Positions 34,333 through 43,500 of a stretch of 64,000 nt of DNA are shown piece after piece; within the stretch, counting starts at the first letter, position 1, and every line of letters begins with the position of its first letter. The translations under genes and the position numbers were made by a program. The notes under the pieces were generated by a model that worked only from the letters and a program-made list of their open reading frames with translations, was not told the DNA's origin and searched no databases. The stretch is from Streptomyces diastatochromogenes (GTDB lineage: Bacteria > Actinomycetota > Actinomycetes > Streptomycetales > Streptomycetaceae), in the NCBI RefSeq assembly GCF_002242805.1, contig NZ_MCGQ01000045.1:1-64000 (forward strand). The letters are read 5' to 3'.

Positions 34333-36231
34333 TCAGTGCAGTGTCCGGCACAGCAGCGCATCGGGCCCCGGACGGCTGCCGAAGCGGGTGGTGAAGGCGA
34401 TCCCGGCCGCGTACTCGTTCTCGGCGCACTGGCCCTTGTAGTCGCCGTGGGCGAAGTCGCCGCCCGCCGCACCGGAGGGACGGTTGTCGGACCGGTCGAA
34501 CCACACGGTGCGTCCGGTTCCCGACAGCGGGGTACGGCCCGGCGCGCACAAGGCCGCCGACAGACGCTCCCCGCGCAGGCTGTAGCCGATCAGGAAACCG
34601 CCCGGTGGGCACTGGAGTTTGGTGTACCCGGACGCCCAGTCGCCGCCTGCGGGAACGTACCGCTCGTCGACGACGACCGTCTGACCCGCGTCGGGACTCC
34701 GCAGGTCCGCCGCACCGGCGTCGGTGCACAGACCGCGACCCGTGGTGTGCCCCAGACCGATCAGCCGCAACCCGTCGGGGCAGGCGGCCTTGTAGGCCCC
34801 CGCATCCCAGTCTCCGGTGGCCCGCACGCGCAGCGACTCCACCGCGTCCCCGTGGTCGGTGCTGAGCATCCGCCACACCGGAACGGCCGCTACGGGACCG
34901 GTCGTGCTCGGTGCGGACATCAGGTGCTGCCAAGCCGCACCGCGCCAGTCGCCGGAGTCGAGGATGCCGGTGCGGTGCCCGGCGGTGTCGTAGCGCAGCA
35001 GTGCCCAGTCGTCGTGGCCGGCGAAGCCCACCAGCGGCCAGTACGCGAAGTCGGCGTCATGGTCGGCGAAGTAGTCGGTGACGTTGCCGAACCAGGCACG
35101 GGCCGCCGCGTTCGTCTCGCCGCTCCCGATGCCGAACTCACTGACCCAGACGGGTGCGGTGTAGTGCCGGCCGCTCTCCTCGACGAAGAACGCCTCGTCG
35201 TCGAGGGCCGCGGCCAACTGCTCACGGGTCAGATCCTGGTAGCGGGCGTCGTGGGTCTCGCCGACGCCGGTGGCGCCGCTGTGGTGGGGCCCGGTGTACC
35301 CGTAGAAGTGGGCGGAGTAGACCAGCTTGTGGGCGTCGACGAGGGTGTGCGAGAGGGTGCGGGCAGGGGTGAGCATCGGCCGGCCGTGCGGCAGCCCGTC
35401 CACGGGCACACCGGTCCAGTTGATGCCCTCGACGACGATGAGGAGACGGGGGTTCGCCTCGGTGAGGATCCGGTCGGCGGCGAGCTGGGCGGCCGCGTAC
35501 CAGTCGTGGCTGTCGCCCAGGCCCCAGTTGGGGTCGTCCAGGACGTCGCGTCGCACCTCGTTGTACAGGTCGGCGCCGACCACGCGGGGCACGGCGGCGT
35601 AACGGCGGGCCATGAAGACCCAGTCGTCGGCCCACTGCTGCGTGGACTGCCCGCTGTTCCACCGCTCGTTGCCGTCGACCCCGCAGCACCAACGGGACGT
35701 GTTGGTGTGGTTGTTGAGGATGACGGCGAACCCGCTCTCGTTGAGCGCGCCGACGACGGCGTCGTAGATCTGCAGGGGCGTCCTGCCCCGTAGTTGAGGG
35801 TTGGCCCCGACGGCGTTGTCGGGCACCGGGGTCGTGCTGTGGATCATCTCGTTGGAGAACGGCAGCCGGACGGTGTTGATCCCCAGCTGGTGGAAGTCGG
35901 CGAGCAGCCCGTCCAGCGGGACGCGGTCGAGGCCGAGGGGTATGCCGTTGGAGTTCTGGCCGGCGTGATGGTTGGCGGGGTCGGTGATACTCCCGCTGCC
36001 CGTCCATGATCCCTGTGCGCCGTCCCAGTTGGCCGCTTTCAGCCGGAAGCGGTTGCCCTGCGCGTCGACGATGTAGCGGCCCTGGGTGGACAGGGGCGCA
36101 GACCAGGCGGCGGTGTACGGGGTGGGTGAGCGGGGCGGTGGGGCGGCGGACGCCGTGGTCGTCTGTGCGGCCACGAGCACGAGTCCCGCGACGGTTCCGG
36201 CCAGACGCAGGGCAGCTGGTGCGATCGACAT
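34333..36231 (-). CDS. secreted GH5-like glycoside hydrolase with C-terminal Cys-rich repeats
   Basis: A 632-residue exported enzyme with a signal peptide (cleavage near ASA-AP at about 29). The catalytic (beta/alpha)8 domain covers about 40-430. The acid/base Glu is in DLYNEVRRD at about 223 and the nucleophile Glu in VSEFGIGS at about 365, both GH5 hallmarks. The C-terminal 190 residues hold three repeats of about 60 residues. Each has a GDW or GDF motif and two Cys (for example GDWDAGAYKAACPDG...GLC). These may bind sugar or protein. AAGG lies about 10 nt before the ATG. Confidence 0.84.
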   Translation of the reverse strand: MSIAPAALRLAGTVAGLVLVAAQTTTASAAPPPRSPTPYTAAWSAPLSTQGRYIVDAQGNRFRLKAANWDGAQGSWTGSGSITDPANHHAGQNSNGIPLGLDRVPLDGLLADFHQLGINTVRLPFSNEMIHSTTPVPDNAVGANPQLRGRTPLQIYDAVVGALNESGFAVILNNHTNTSRWCCGVDGNERWNSGQSTQQWADDWVFMARRYAAVPRVVGADLYNEVRRDVLDDPNWGLGDSHDWYAAAQLAADRILTEANPRLLIVVEGINWTGVPVDGLPHGRPMLTPARTLSHTLVDAHKLVYSAHFYGYTGPHHSGATGVGETHDARYQDLTREQLAAALDDEAFFVEESGRHYTAPVWVSEFGIGSGETNAAARAWFGNVTDYFADHDADFAYWPLVGFAGHDDWALLRYDTAGHRTGILDSGDWRGAAWQHLMSAPSTTGPVAAVPVWRMLSTDHGDAVESLRVRATGDWDAGAYKAACPDGLRLIGLGHTTGRGLCTDAGAADLRSPDAGQTVVVDERYVPAGGDWASGYTKLQCPPGGFLIGYSLRGERLSAALCAPGRTPLSGTGRTVWFDRSDNRPSGAAGGDFAHGDYKGQCAENEYAAGIAFTTRFGSRPGPDALLCRTLH

Positions 36232-36316
36232 GTGGACAGCCCTTGGTGGTTGGGGGCGATGTGCCTCCGAGGATGTACGGTGCCCGGCGGGGCTGGGAAG
36301 CCCACGTGATGCTCCG

Positions 36317-38197
36317 TCATGGGGCCCCCGCCCCACCCGTCCCCGTGGTGTCCACCAGAAAGTCGAACGCCAGCCCGCTGGAACCCTCGCCCCGGCCGAT
36401 GCCCCGGCGGGCACTGAGCCAGACCGAGACGCGGCCGTCGCGCCGGCGGGCGCGGTTGTAGGCCAGGGAAAGACGGGTGCCGGTCTGCGGGACCTCCTCC
36501 TCGTTGACGTAGTACTGGTGCCCCTGATCGAGGCCCTGCCGCAGCAGCGACGTCCGCGGGGGAACGGGCAGGCCGGTGACCGCGCTGGGCATCGCGGCGC
36601 GCTGCAACCGGATCGCCCGGTCCTGACCGCGCACGTGCACCGGGATGAACGGGATCCAGTGCTCCGGTACGGAGTTCATCGCCCGGTAGGCGACGGCCGC
36701 CGCCGCCGGTGCCGGCGCGGTGGGCGGTGTCCGCAGCCGCAGGCGGTGGGCCAGCTCCTCGGCGGAGATCTCGGTGCCGCGCCGGGCCGTACCCGTGGCG
36801 GTGGGCACGGTCGCCTCGACACCCCACACCAGGTTGGCGCTCTCGTCCCGGGCCAGGACGACCTCCTCCAGCGGCGGGCCGTCGGCGACCACCACCGCGC
36901 CCGGCGGCAGCAGCAGACCGGTGTCGGCGGGGACGTCGTCGTCGCCGACGGTGTCGAGGGTGAACATCGACCAGCGCTGCCAGTCGGCGTCACTGCCCGT
37001 GCCCGCGGGGCTGATCCACAGCTTCTCCCCGAAGACGTCGGTCACGGCGAGCCCGCGGATCGAGGCGTACGTCCCGGCCGGCAGGACGCAGGGCAGCTGG
37101 TACCAGTCGTTGCTGTAGACGAGCGCGAACTCCAGGAAGACGAGCCGGGCCAGGTCGGTGCTGTCGGGGGTCACGGCGGCGAAGTTCGTACGGCCGTCCT
37201 CGACGGCCCACCAGCGCGGGAGCGGCATCCCCGAGAACCGGACGGGAGCCGGGAAGACCGTACGGTGGAACTCCACGGCGTCCGTTGCCGTACCGCCGAG
37301 CGGGTGGGCCGGGTCGAGGGAGAAGTGCTGCCAGTCGAGGGTGCCGCCGGGGTACTCCTGCACGGTCAGCACCTTCTCGGCGCCCGCGCCGCCGATCTCG
37401 GGGGTGCCGGCGGCGACCGAGAAACGGTGTTCGAGGCGGGTGGGGTCCCAGGTGGCGTTGGTCGTGCCGAGCGCCGGGTTCTCGACCGGCTGGTCGATGA
37501 GCCGGTCGAACCAGGCGACCAGCCGAGCGCCGAGGTCGCGCAGTTGCTGCCGGTGCAGTCCCAGCAGTCCGCCGATGCCCTCGGAGGCGTCCCCGCCGCC
37601 CTTGAGGTGCACATAGAACGCGTACCCGTCCATGCGGCGCCCGGCCACCGCCTGCATCTCGGACCACACCTCGGGGTGGGCGACGCGCGGGGTGTCGGCG
37701 GGGACGCCCGGGTCGGGCAGGGCGAACGGGTAGCGGTCGATGTACTTCTGCCGGATGCCGAGGGAGAGGACGTTCAGCAGCGGCCGCGCGCCCACGAGCT
37801 TGAGCCAGCGGCGGCCGATCGCCAGCCGCAGGTCGAGCGCGAGCGGATCGGCGCCGGCCGCGAAGGGCAGCGGGCGCCGCTCGGCGACCGTCTCCAGCGG
37901 GCGGTCGTCCTTCAGGGTCTCGACGCTCGTGTGCTCGGCCGCCGGCTTGAAGCGGCTGGGCCGGGTGGCCGCGACCGAGTAGGTGGCCGTGACGGGTGAG
38001 CCGCCGTCGGTGCCGTGGAACTCGCCGAGCTGCCACTGCCGGGTCAGCATCCACAGCGCGTCCCGCACCTCGACGCGCAGGGCACGGTCGAAGTCGGTGG
38101 TCCGGGGCCGGCCCTCCAGCCGGTTCCACAGGCCGACCGTGGGCGCGGCGCGCTCGTTCAGGGCCCCTCGCAGATCCTCGATACGCGGCTCAGGCAC
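36317..38197 (-). CDS. conserved-type 626-residue protein of unknown function (giant-protein operon)
   Basis: A 626-residue protein, last gene of the six-gene operon. No signal peptide, membrane helix or known motif was recognised. A motif-like segment is MLTRQWQLGEFHGTDGGSP at about 50-69, followed by long alternating beta-strand-rich sequence and a conserved-looking WQHFSLDP at about 274. I recall similar segments in large hypothetical proteins of other bacteria, not in any characterised family. GTG start with GGGGGG upstream; the gap to the preceding gene is 44 nt. Confidence 0.75.
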   Translation of the reverse strand: MPEPRIEDLRGALNERAAPTVGLWNRLEGRPRTTDFDRALRVEVRDALWMLTRQWQLGEFHGTDGGSPVTATYSVAATRPSRFKPAAEHTSVETLKDDRPLETVAERRPLPFAAGADPLALDLRLAIGRRWLKLVGARPLLNVLSLGIRQKYIDRYPFALPDPGVPADTPRVAHPEVWSEMQAVAGRRMDGYAFYVHLKGGGDASEGIGGLLGLHRQQLRDLGARLVAWFDRLIDQPVENPALGTTNATWDPTRLEHRFSVAAGTPEIGGAGAEKVLTVQEYPGGTLDWQHFSLDPAHPLGGTATDAVEFHRTVFPAPVRFSGMPLPRWWAVEDGRTNFAAVTPDSTDLARLVFLEFALVYSNDWYQLPCVLPAGTYASIRGLAVTDVFGEKLWISPAGTGSDADWQRWSMFTLDTVGDDDVPADTGLLLPPGAVVVADGPPLEEVVLARDESANLVWGVEATVPTATGTARRGTEISAEELAHRLRLRTPPTAPAPAAAAVAYRAMNSVPEHWIPFIPVHVRGQDRAIRLQRAAMPSAVTGLPVPPRTSLLRQGLDQGHQYYVNEEEVPQTGTRLSLAYNRARRRDGRVSVWLSARRGIGRGEGSSGLAFDFLVDTTGTGGAGAP

Positions 38198-38241
38198 GGT
38201 CCGGCCCCCCGGCCGCCGAGCCCGCCACGGAGAAGTCGATG

Positions 38242-41200
38242 TCAGTCATGGGCTTGGGCCTTCCAGCGCAGGTTGGACACCGCGAGATCGGTGGAGATCG
38301 TGATGGGCTGCCGGGTCGCCGAGATGAGCGTGGCGGGCAGGAACTGGGCGTACGCGGTGTCGTCGAGATGGTGCGGTTCGACGGCGCGGATCCTCGCCAG
38401 GGCGAAGGTCTCGTTGACGGCGGCGAGCAGGTCGGAGGGGAGCCAGGTGCCGTTCTCCCGCTGGACGGGCGGCACCACGAGCAGCATGGCCTGCGGGGGT
38501 TCGGAGTCCGGGCCGTCGTAGTGGACGGCGATCCCGGTCGTCTCCTCGGCCGCGGGAACCACCTCCGTCCACTCGTCGAGCAGCAGCCCGCACCAGCTTC
38601 CGCCGCCCAGCAGGGGCTGCGACGCGTAGTGGGCGGTGAACAGCAGCCGGTCCTCCACGATCCGCGTACCGGCCCTGAACTCCATGGCCAGCCAGGAGTC
38701 GTCCTGGCGGTACGGCAGTTGAACCGGCGTCAGCTGCGGCTCCTGCCAGCCGTCGAGGTTGCTCAGCAGGCCGCCGGGGCCGCGCAGCGCGTCACCGAGG
38801 TGGACGGCCTTCTCCCACAGCCGCGGCTTCTCCCGCACCCGCGCGACGCCGTGCACCCAGTCGTCGACCGGATAGTCGTGCTCCGCGGTGAGATGCGCGG
38901 TCAGCCGGGCGCTGTCGTCGCGCGCCCTGCGCCAGTCGTCGGCGAGGTCGGCGGACGGCTTGAACTCGGGTACGACGAGCACGTCGTCGCCGATCATCGC
39001 CTTGAGCGCGTCGACGGCGGCCTTCACCCTGTCCGGCCCGGTGACGGCGTCGTCGTACGCCTTCAGGCCCCGGTCGGCGCCGTCGAGCCGTTCGCCGATC
39101 TCCGTGCGCAGGGCCTGGGCGCGCTGCAGCAGATCGCGGGCGAAGGTGACGACCCGGTCCTCAAGCGGCGCCGGGTCCAGGCCGATCGGGTCGAACGCGG
39201 TCAGCGGCAGCAGGGCGGCGACCTCGGCGAACAGGCCGCTCAGCGTGGTCTCCGTGGTGGTGGCCACGTCCTTGAGGCCGTCCAGCCGGCGGGCGAACTC
39301 GGCGCGGCGGAGCGCGACGGTGGCCCGCAGCCGGGCCGGACTGGACGGGCGGGGGCTGGTCGGTGTGGTGGTCAGGAGGCGTTCGGCCTGTTCGAGCAGG
39401 GCGAAGCGCTGCTCGTCCGGGGTGGAGAGGGGCAGGCCGTCGTAGGCCCTGATCAGGGCGTCCGCCTGGGTGAGGGAGCGGCCCATCCGGTCGGCGGCGA
39501 CGGCGACGGCGGCCAGCAGGTCCGCGAACACCGCGCGCCGCCACTCGACGACCTCGCCCCAGCCGCTGCGGACCATGCCGAACCCGCTCGCCCTCGCCAC
39601 GAGCGCGGAGTACCGGGAGAGGAAGTCGTCGATGCCGGAGACGAGTTCACCGCGCCCCGGGACGGCGGGGGGCGCCGGGAGGAGCGGGGTCAGGTCGGCG
39701 AGGTAGGTGTCGACGTCCTTGCGGAGGGCGTCGAGGGCGGTGCGTACGGCGGCGGGGCGCTCCCTGGGGACCGTGACGGCCTCGTCGTCGGCTGCGGCGG
39801 CGGGACTCGGACCGGCCGCTGCCCGCAGGTCGGTCGGGCGCAGCGGGCGGGCGGTGGTCAGCAGCGAGCGCAGGGTGTCGACCAGGGAGGACACCTCGAA
39901 CAGGGTGAGCTTGCCGCGGACGCGCTCGGTGTACCTGATGGTGAGGACGGCGTCGGGGCGTGGGCGGTCGCGGGTGACGACGGCGCCGATGATCCGGTCG
40001 TCCAGGTCGGACAGGCCGCTCTCGCCCGTCGGGCGCAGCGCCCACAGCAGGTCGATCGGTTGCAGGCCGAGGTCGAACTGGGTGACGACACGGCTGCGGA
40101 ACCGCCCGTCGACGGGGTCGGTCCAGGTGACCTGGACCGCGACGTCGAGCTGGGCCGGCAGCAGGGCGGGCAGCCAGGCGTTGAGCGCCGGTTCCGCCTG
40201 CGCGCGGGGGCCGCCGCCCGCGAAGTGCGTGGTGCCGTGGTCGGGACGCAGCCCGGGCGTCAGCAGCAGACCCAGCCGGTGGGTGAGGGTGATCCCGCTG
40301 CGGGGCGTGCGCACGACCGCGGGGTCGGGCGGAAAGCCTTCCTTGGCGTAGGCGTCGAGCGTGGCCGAGGCGCGCTCCGGGTTGCCGAGCAGGGCCTGGT
40401 GCGTGCCCTCGGCGACGGCGAGGTCGGCGAGCGCGTCGTGCAGGTCGAGCAGGCGCTGCACCTCCTGGTTCATGGCGGCCTGCTCGGTGGTGCTCGCCTC
40501 GGGCAGGTGCTCGGCGCCGAAGGGGTAGGTGGGCGCGGCGGGCGGCCGGGTGGCCCGGCGGACCAGTTCGAGGCCGTCGACGACGTTGCGAGCCTCGACC
40601 AGGTCGATGTCCACGGGGGCGCCGGAGTCCGTGGCGGGCGGGTCGGAGAGCTTCCCGGCCCGCAGCGGGAAGGCGCCGCGCAGCGCGGGCAGGAACCTGT
40701 CGAGATCGACGCCCGGATACCCCTCGTGCAGTCCGCGCTCGAACCGGTAACCGAGCAGGGCCCCCAGCGACTGCCCCTGCCGCAGCCCGTCCAGCAGGGC
40801 GAGTGCCCTGCGGACCCGCTCCGAGCTGAGGTTCACCGCGAACGCGTCCTTGTTCTGCGGTGATCCGTTGGCGAGGTACCCGGCGCGCAGCACGGCGGCG
40901 GTCCGGGCCTGAGCGGGCGAAGGGGCGTGGATCCAGCCGCCGTTGCGGCTGTCGTGCGCGAGGGAGTCGGCCTTGAACACCTCGGCGAGCTTCCCGGTGA
41001 GGGACACCCGGGTGAGCGTGGTCCGCTTGCGCAGCCGGACCTGTTCCAGCAGGCCGTAGGCGCCGATGTGCAGCCCCCGCTTCGGGGTGCCAGCGCCGTA
41101 ACGCAGGGTGGACAGCAACTCGTTGGCCTGGCCGAGGCGCCAGGCGTCGAGACGGTACGTGGCACAGTCGAGGTGCTCGGCGAGGACCCGCTCCAGCCGT

Positions 41201-43500
41201 GCGGTCGGCAGGTCGGCGAGCAGTTCGACGGCGTCGGTCTGCTCCTTGAGCAGGGCCGTCTCCCGGCGGGTGGCGAGCACCTCGGGGATGTACCGGTGCA
41301 CCAGGTCGTCGGGGTTACCGGTGATCGCCGGATCCGGGGCGTACAGCAGGCGCCAGCGGCTCTCGCTCGGCGGCTCGGCCTGCCCCGGCGGCCGGCGCAG
41401 GCGCACATGCACGAACGGTGGGTCGACGGGCGGCGCGGCAGCCCGTCCGGCGGTCACGGCGAGCCGGCGGGCCGCGTCCTCCCAGCCGAGCATCAGCCCG
41501 TGCCGCAGCAGCAGGTACAGCAGGTCGGCGGGCGGTCGCCCGTCGGCGAAACCGTCCTCCAGGCGCAGCGCGTCGAGGTCCGTGCGGCCCTTCTCGGCCA
41601 GCCAGTGCAGGTAGTTCCGGCCGTCCGGGCCCGGGGTGTAGGTGCGCACCGGTGCCGTCTCGGACAGCGGGCGGTCGTCGACGAGCGGGCCGAGCAGCGG
41701 GTACTGGATGCCCGCGAACAGCCGCCGGATCAGCTCGGGTCCGTTCAGCAGCGGATCCTCGACCTGGTGACCGAAACGGGCCAGGAGGTCGGCGATCGGC
41801 TGCGGATGGCGCAGCTCGTTCCTGAGCAGGTCCAGCGCGTGGGGTCCGGCGGCGGCCAGGTTCTCCCGGTTGTAGTAGTCCTCGACGCCGAGCGCGTACC
41901 GCTGGTGGTACTCGGCCGAGGTCGGGTGCAGCGCCAGGACGTCCAGGAGCCGTTGGTGAGGGTCGTAGCCGGGCGGCGGGTCCTCGTCGTCGCCGAGGAC
42001 GCGGGCGACCTTGCCGGTGGCCTTGTCCCAGGCGTCCTGCGCCACGTCGAGGATCCGGCCGAGGGTTCGCCGGTGCGCCGAGTCGGGCGGCTGCAGCCGG
42101 GAGAAGGCGGTGGTCGGCAGGATGCCGTAGGGCTGTCTGCCCACCTTGACGGCGGGCACCGGCCCGCGCCCGGAGACGTACCGCAGGAAGAACTCGCGGG
42201 TCTCGGCGACCGCCTCCGCCGACAGGACCGGGTGCAGCGCACCCTCCAAGAACGCGCCCCAGGTGGCGGGCCACAGCGCGATGTTCGCGGCGCGGGCGTC
42301 GCGCTGGTCGGTGCCGTCGGCGTTCGGGACGCCGCTGAGCACGGCCGGGTCGAGGCCGAGGAGTTCGGCGAACCACTGCCCGTCGCCGCGGCCGCGCCAG
42401 TCGCCGGGCGCGGCGGCGAAGCTCTGCCGGAGGCTGCGCAGCCCGGCCTGTGCCACCGCCTTCTCGTCCTGGCCGGCGGGCGCCTGCCCGGTGTTGTTGG
42501 TCGCCGTGCCCTGCGGCAGCAGCGCGAACCCGGTCGAGCTGCGTACCTGACGAGTGATCAATTTCTCGAAGGCCACGGCGCTCTGCTCTGCCGTCGGCGC
42601 CTCGCGCAGCCCGAGCACGACCAGCCGGTCGAGGCCGTCCCGGGTCCGCTCGTCGAGCGGGATCCGCAGGCCCATGCCGATCCGGACGGCCTCGTCGAAG
42701 TCGACCAGCCACAGCAGCTCGTCCGGCACGTTCAGGACACCGGTGCTCTCGTCGAGCCTCAACTGGTTCCGCTCGCCGGGATCGGGGCTGACGGCCAGCT
42801 CCTGCCGGGCGAGCGGGGCACCGTCGGCGGTGAGCACCAGGTCGTCGCCGACGTACCCGAACACCGTGAACCGGTCCGGGAGCAGTGCCGCCTTGGCGGG
42901 CCTGGTCCAGGAGTCGGCGCTCGTCTGCGGCCGGGGCAGGACCAGGAAGGCGACCACGACCCCGTCGTACGGCGTCACCGGCGCCGCGTCGATCCCGGAC
43001 GGCTGCCGGCCGCGGATGGCGTCGGCGCGGCCGGCGCCCACGGCGGCGAGCAGCGCGATGTCGGCGGCCCGCAGCCGGGCCCGGTCACCGTGGGCGCGCC
43101 AGACAGACGTCCAGTACGTGAGGGTGGGCTGCCGGTCCGCGGCGGGCAGCGCGGCCTCGCTGACGATCACCAGGACCGCCGTCTCGGGGGGCACCCGGTC
43201 GGGCCGGTCGCCCGGGTCGGCGGGCCGGTAGGTGTCGGTGAGCCAGGCGGCCCGGCCGACGGGGACGCGTCCGGTCAGCTCCTGCCAGGCGGCGTGCTCG
43301 GCCTCCTGCCGCCCCGCGGCCCGCCACATCGCCGTCCAGTACGCCGACAGCGCCCCGAACTCGGCGTCGCTCGGCACCGTCTCCTCGGTGGAGACGCACC
43401 ACTCGTCGGGAAACACCCGCACCAGCAGCTCGGTCTCGGTGAACCGGGTCTCCACCCGGACCGGTCCCAGCAGCACGGGAAAGTCGTCACTCAGCGGCAT
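38242..43500 (-). CDS. 1752-residue protein of unknown function (giant-protein operon)
   Basis: A 1752-residue cytosolic-looking protein without signal peptide or transmembrane helix. The N-terminus (LLGPVRVETRFTETELLVRVFPDEW) and the body are Trp-, Asp- and Arg-rich with many aligned helices. The region about 1200-1550 looks coiled or helical with repeated Leu/Ala/Arg heptads. The C-terminal 150 residues are beta-rich (VHYDGPDSEPPQAMLLVVPP). The start overlaps the preceding gene by 14 nt. No family is recognised. Its sheer size and co-transcription imply a structural or scaffolding role. Confidence 0.78.
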   Translation of the reverse strand: MPLSDDFPVLLGPVRVETRFTETELLVRVFPDEWCVSTEETVPSDAEFGALSAYWTAMWRAAGRQEAEHAAWQELTGRVPVGRAAWLTDTYRPADPGDRPDRVPPETAVLVIVSEAALPAADRQPTLTYWTSVWRAHGDRARLRAADIALLAAVGAGRADAIRGRQPSGIDAAPVTPYDGVVVAFLVLPRPQTSADSWTRPAKAALLPDRFTVFGYVGDDLVLTADGAPLARQELAVSPDPGERNQLRLDESTGVLNVPDELLWLVDFDEAVRIGMGLRIPLDERTRDGLDRLVVLGLREAPTAEQSAVAFEKLITRQVRSSTGFALLPQGTATNNTGQAPAGQDEKAVAQAGLRSLRQSFAAAPGDWRGRGDGQWFAELLGLDPAVLSGVPNADGTDQRDARAANIALWPATWGAFLEGALHPVLSAEAVAETREFFLRYVSGRGPVPAVKVGRQPYGILPTTAFSRLQPPDSAHRRTLGRILDVAQDAWDKATGKVARVLGDDEDPPPGYDPHQRLLDVLALHPTSAEYHQRYALGVEDYYNRENLAAAGPHALDLLRNELRHPQPIADLLARFGHQVEDPLLNGPELIRRLFAGIQYPLLGPLVDDRPLSETAPVRTYTPGPDGRNYLHWLAEKGRTDLDALRLEDGFADGRPPADLLYLLLRHGLMLGWEDAARRLAVTAGRAAAPPVDPPFVHVRLRRPPGQAEPPSESRWRLLYAPDPAITGNPDDLVHRYIPEVLATRRETALLKEQTDAVELLADLPTARLERVLAEHLDCATYRLDAWRLGQANELLSTLRYGAGTPKRGLHIGAYGLLEQVRLRKRTTLTRVSLTGKLAEVFKADSLAHDSRNGGWIHAPSPAQARTAAVLRAGYLANGSPQNKDAFAVNLSSERVRRALALLDGLRQGQSLGALLGYRFERGLHEGYPGVDLDRFLPALRGAFPLRAGKLSDPPATDSGAPVDIDLVEARNVVDGLELVRRATRPPAAPTYPFGAEHLPEASTTEQAAMNQEVQRLLDLHDALADLAVAEGTHQALLGNPERASATLDAYAKEGFPPDPAVVRTPRSGITLTHRLGLLLTPGLRPDHGTTHFAGGGPRAQAEPALNAWLPALLPAQLDVAVQVTWTDPVDGRFRSRVVTQFDLGLQPIDLLWALRPTGESGLSDLDDRIIGAVVTRDRPRPDAVLTIRYTERVRGKLTLFEVSSLVDTLRSLLTTARPLRPTDLRAAAGPSPAAAADDEAVTVPRERPAAVRTALDALRKDVDTYLADLTPLLPAPPAVPGRGELVSGIDDFLSRYSALVARASGFGMVRSGWGEVVEWRRAVFADLLAAVAVAADRMGRSLTQADALIRAYDGLPLSTPDEQRFALLEQAERLLTTTPTSPRPSSPARLRATVALRRAEFARRLDGLKDVATTTETTLSGLFAEVAALLPLTAFDPIGLDPAPLEDRVVTFARDLLQRAQALRTEIGERLDGADRGLKAYDDAVTGPDRVKAAVDALKAMIGDDVLVVPEFKPSADLADDWRRARDDSARLTAHLTAEHDYPVDDWVHGVARVREKPRLWEKAVHLGDALRGPGGLLSNLDGWQEPQLTPVQLPYRQDDSWLAMEFRAGTRIVEDRLLFTAHYASQPLLGGGSWCGLLLDEWTEVVPAAEETTGIAVHYDGPDSEPPQAMLLVVPPVQRENGTWLPSDLLAAVNETFALARIRAVEPHHLDDTAYAQFLPATLISATRQPITISTDLAVSNLRWKAQAHD

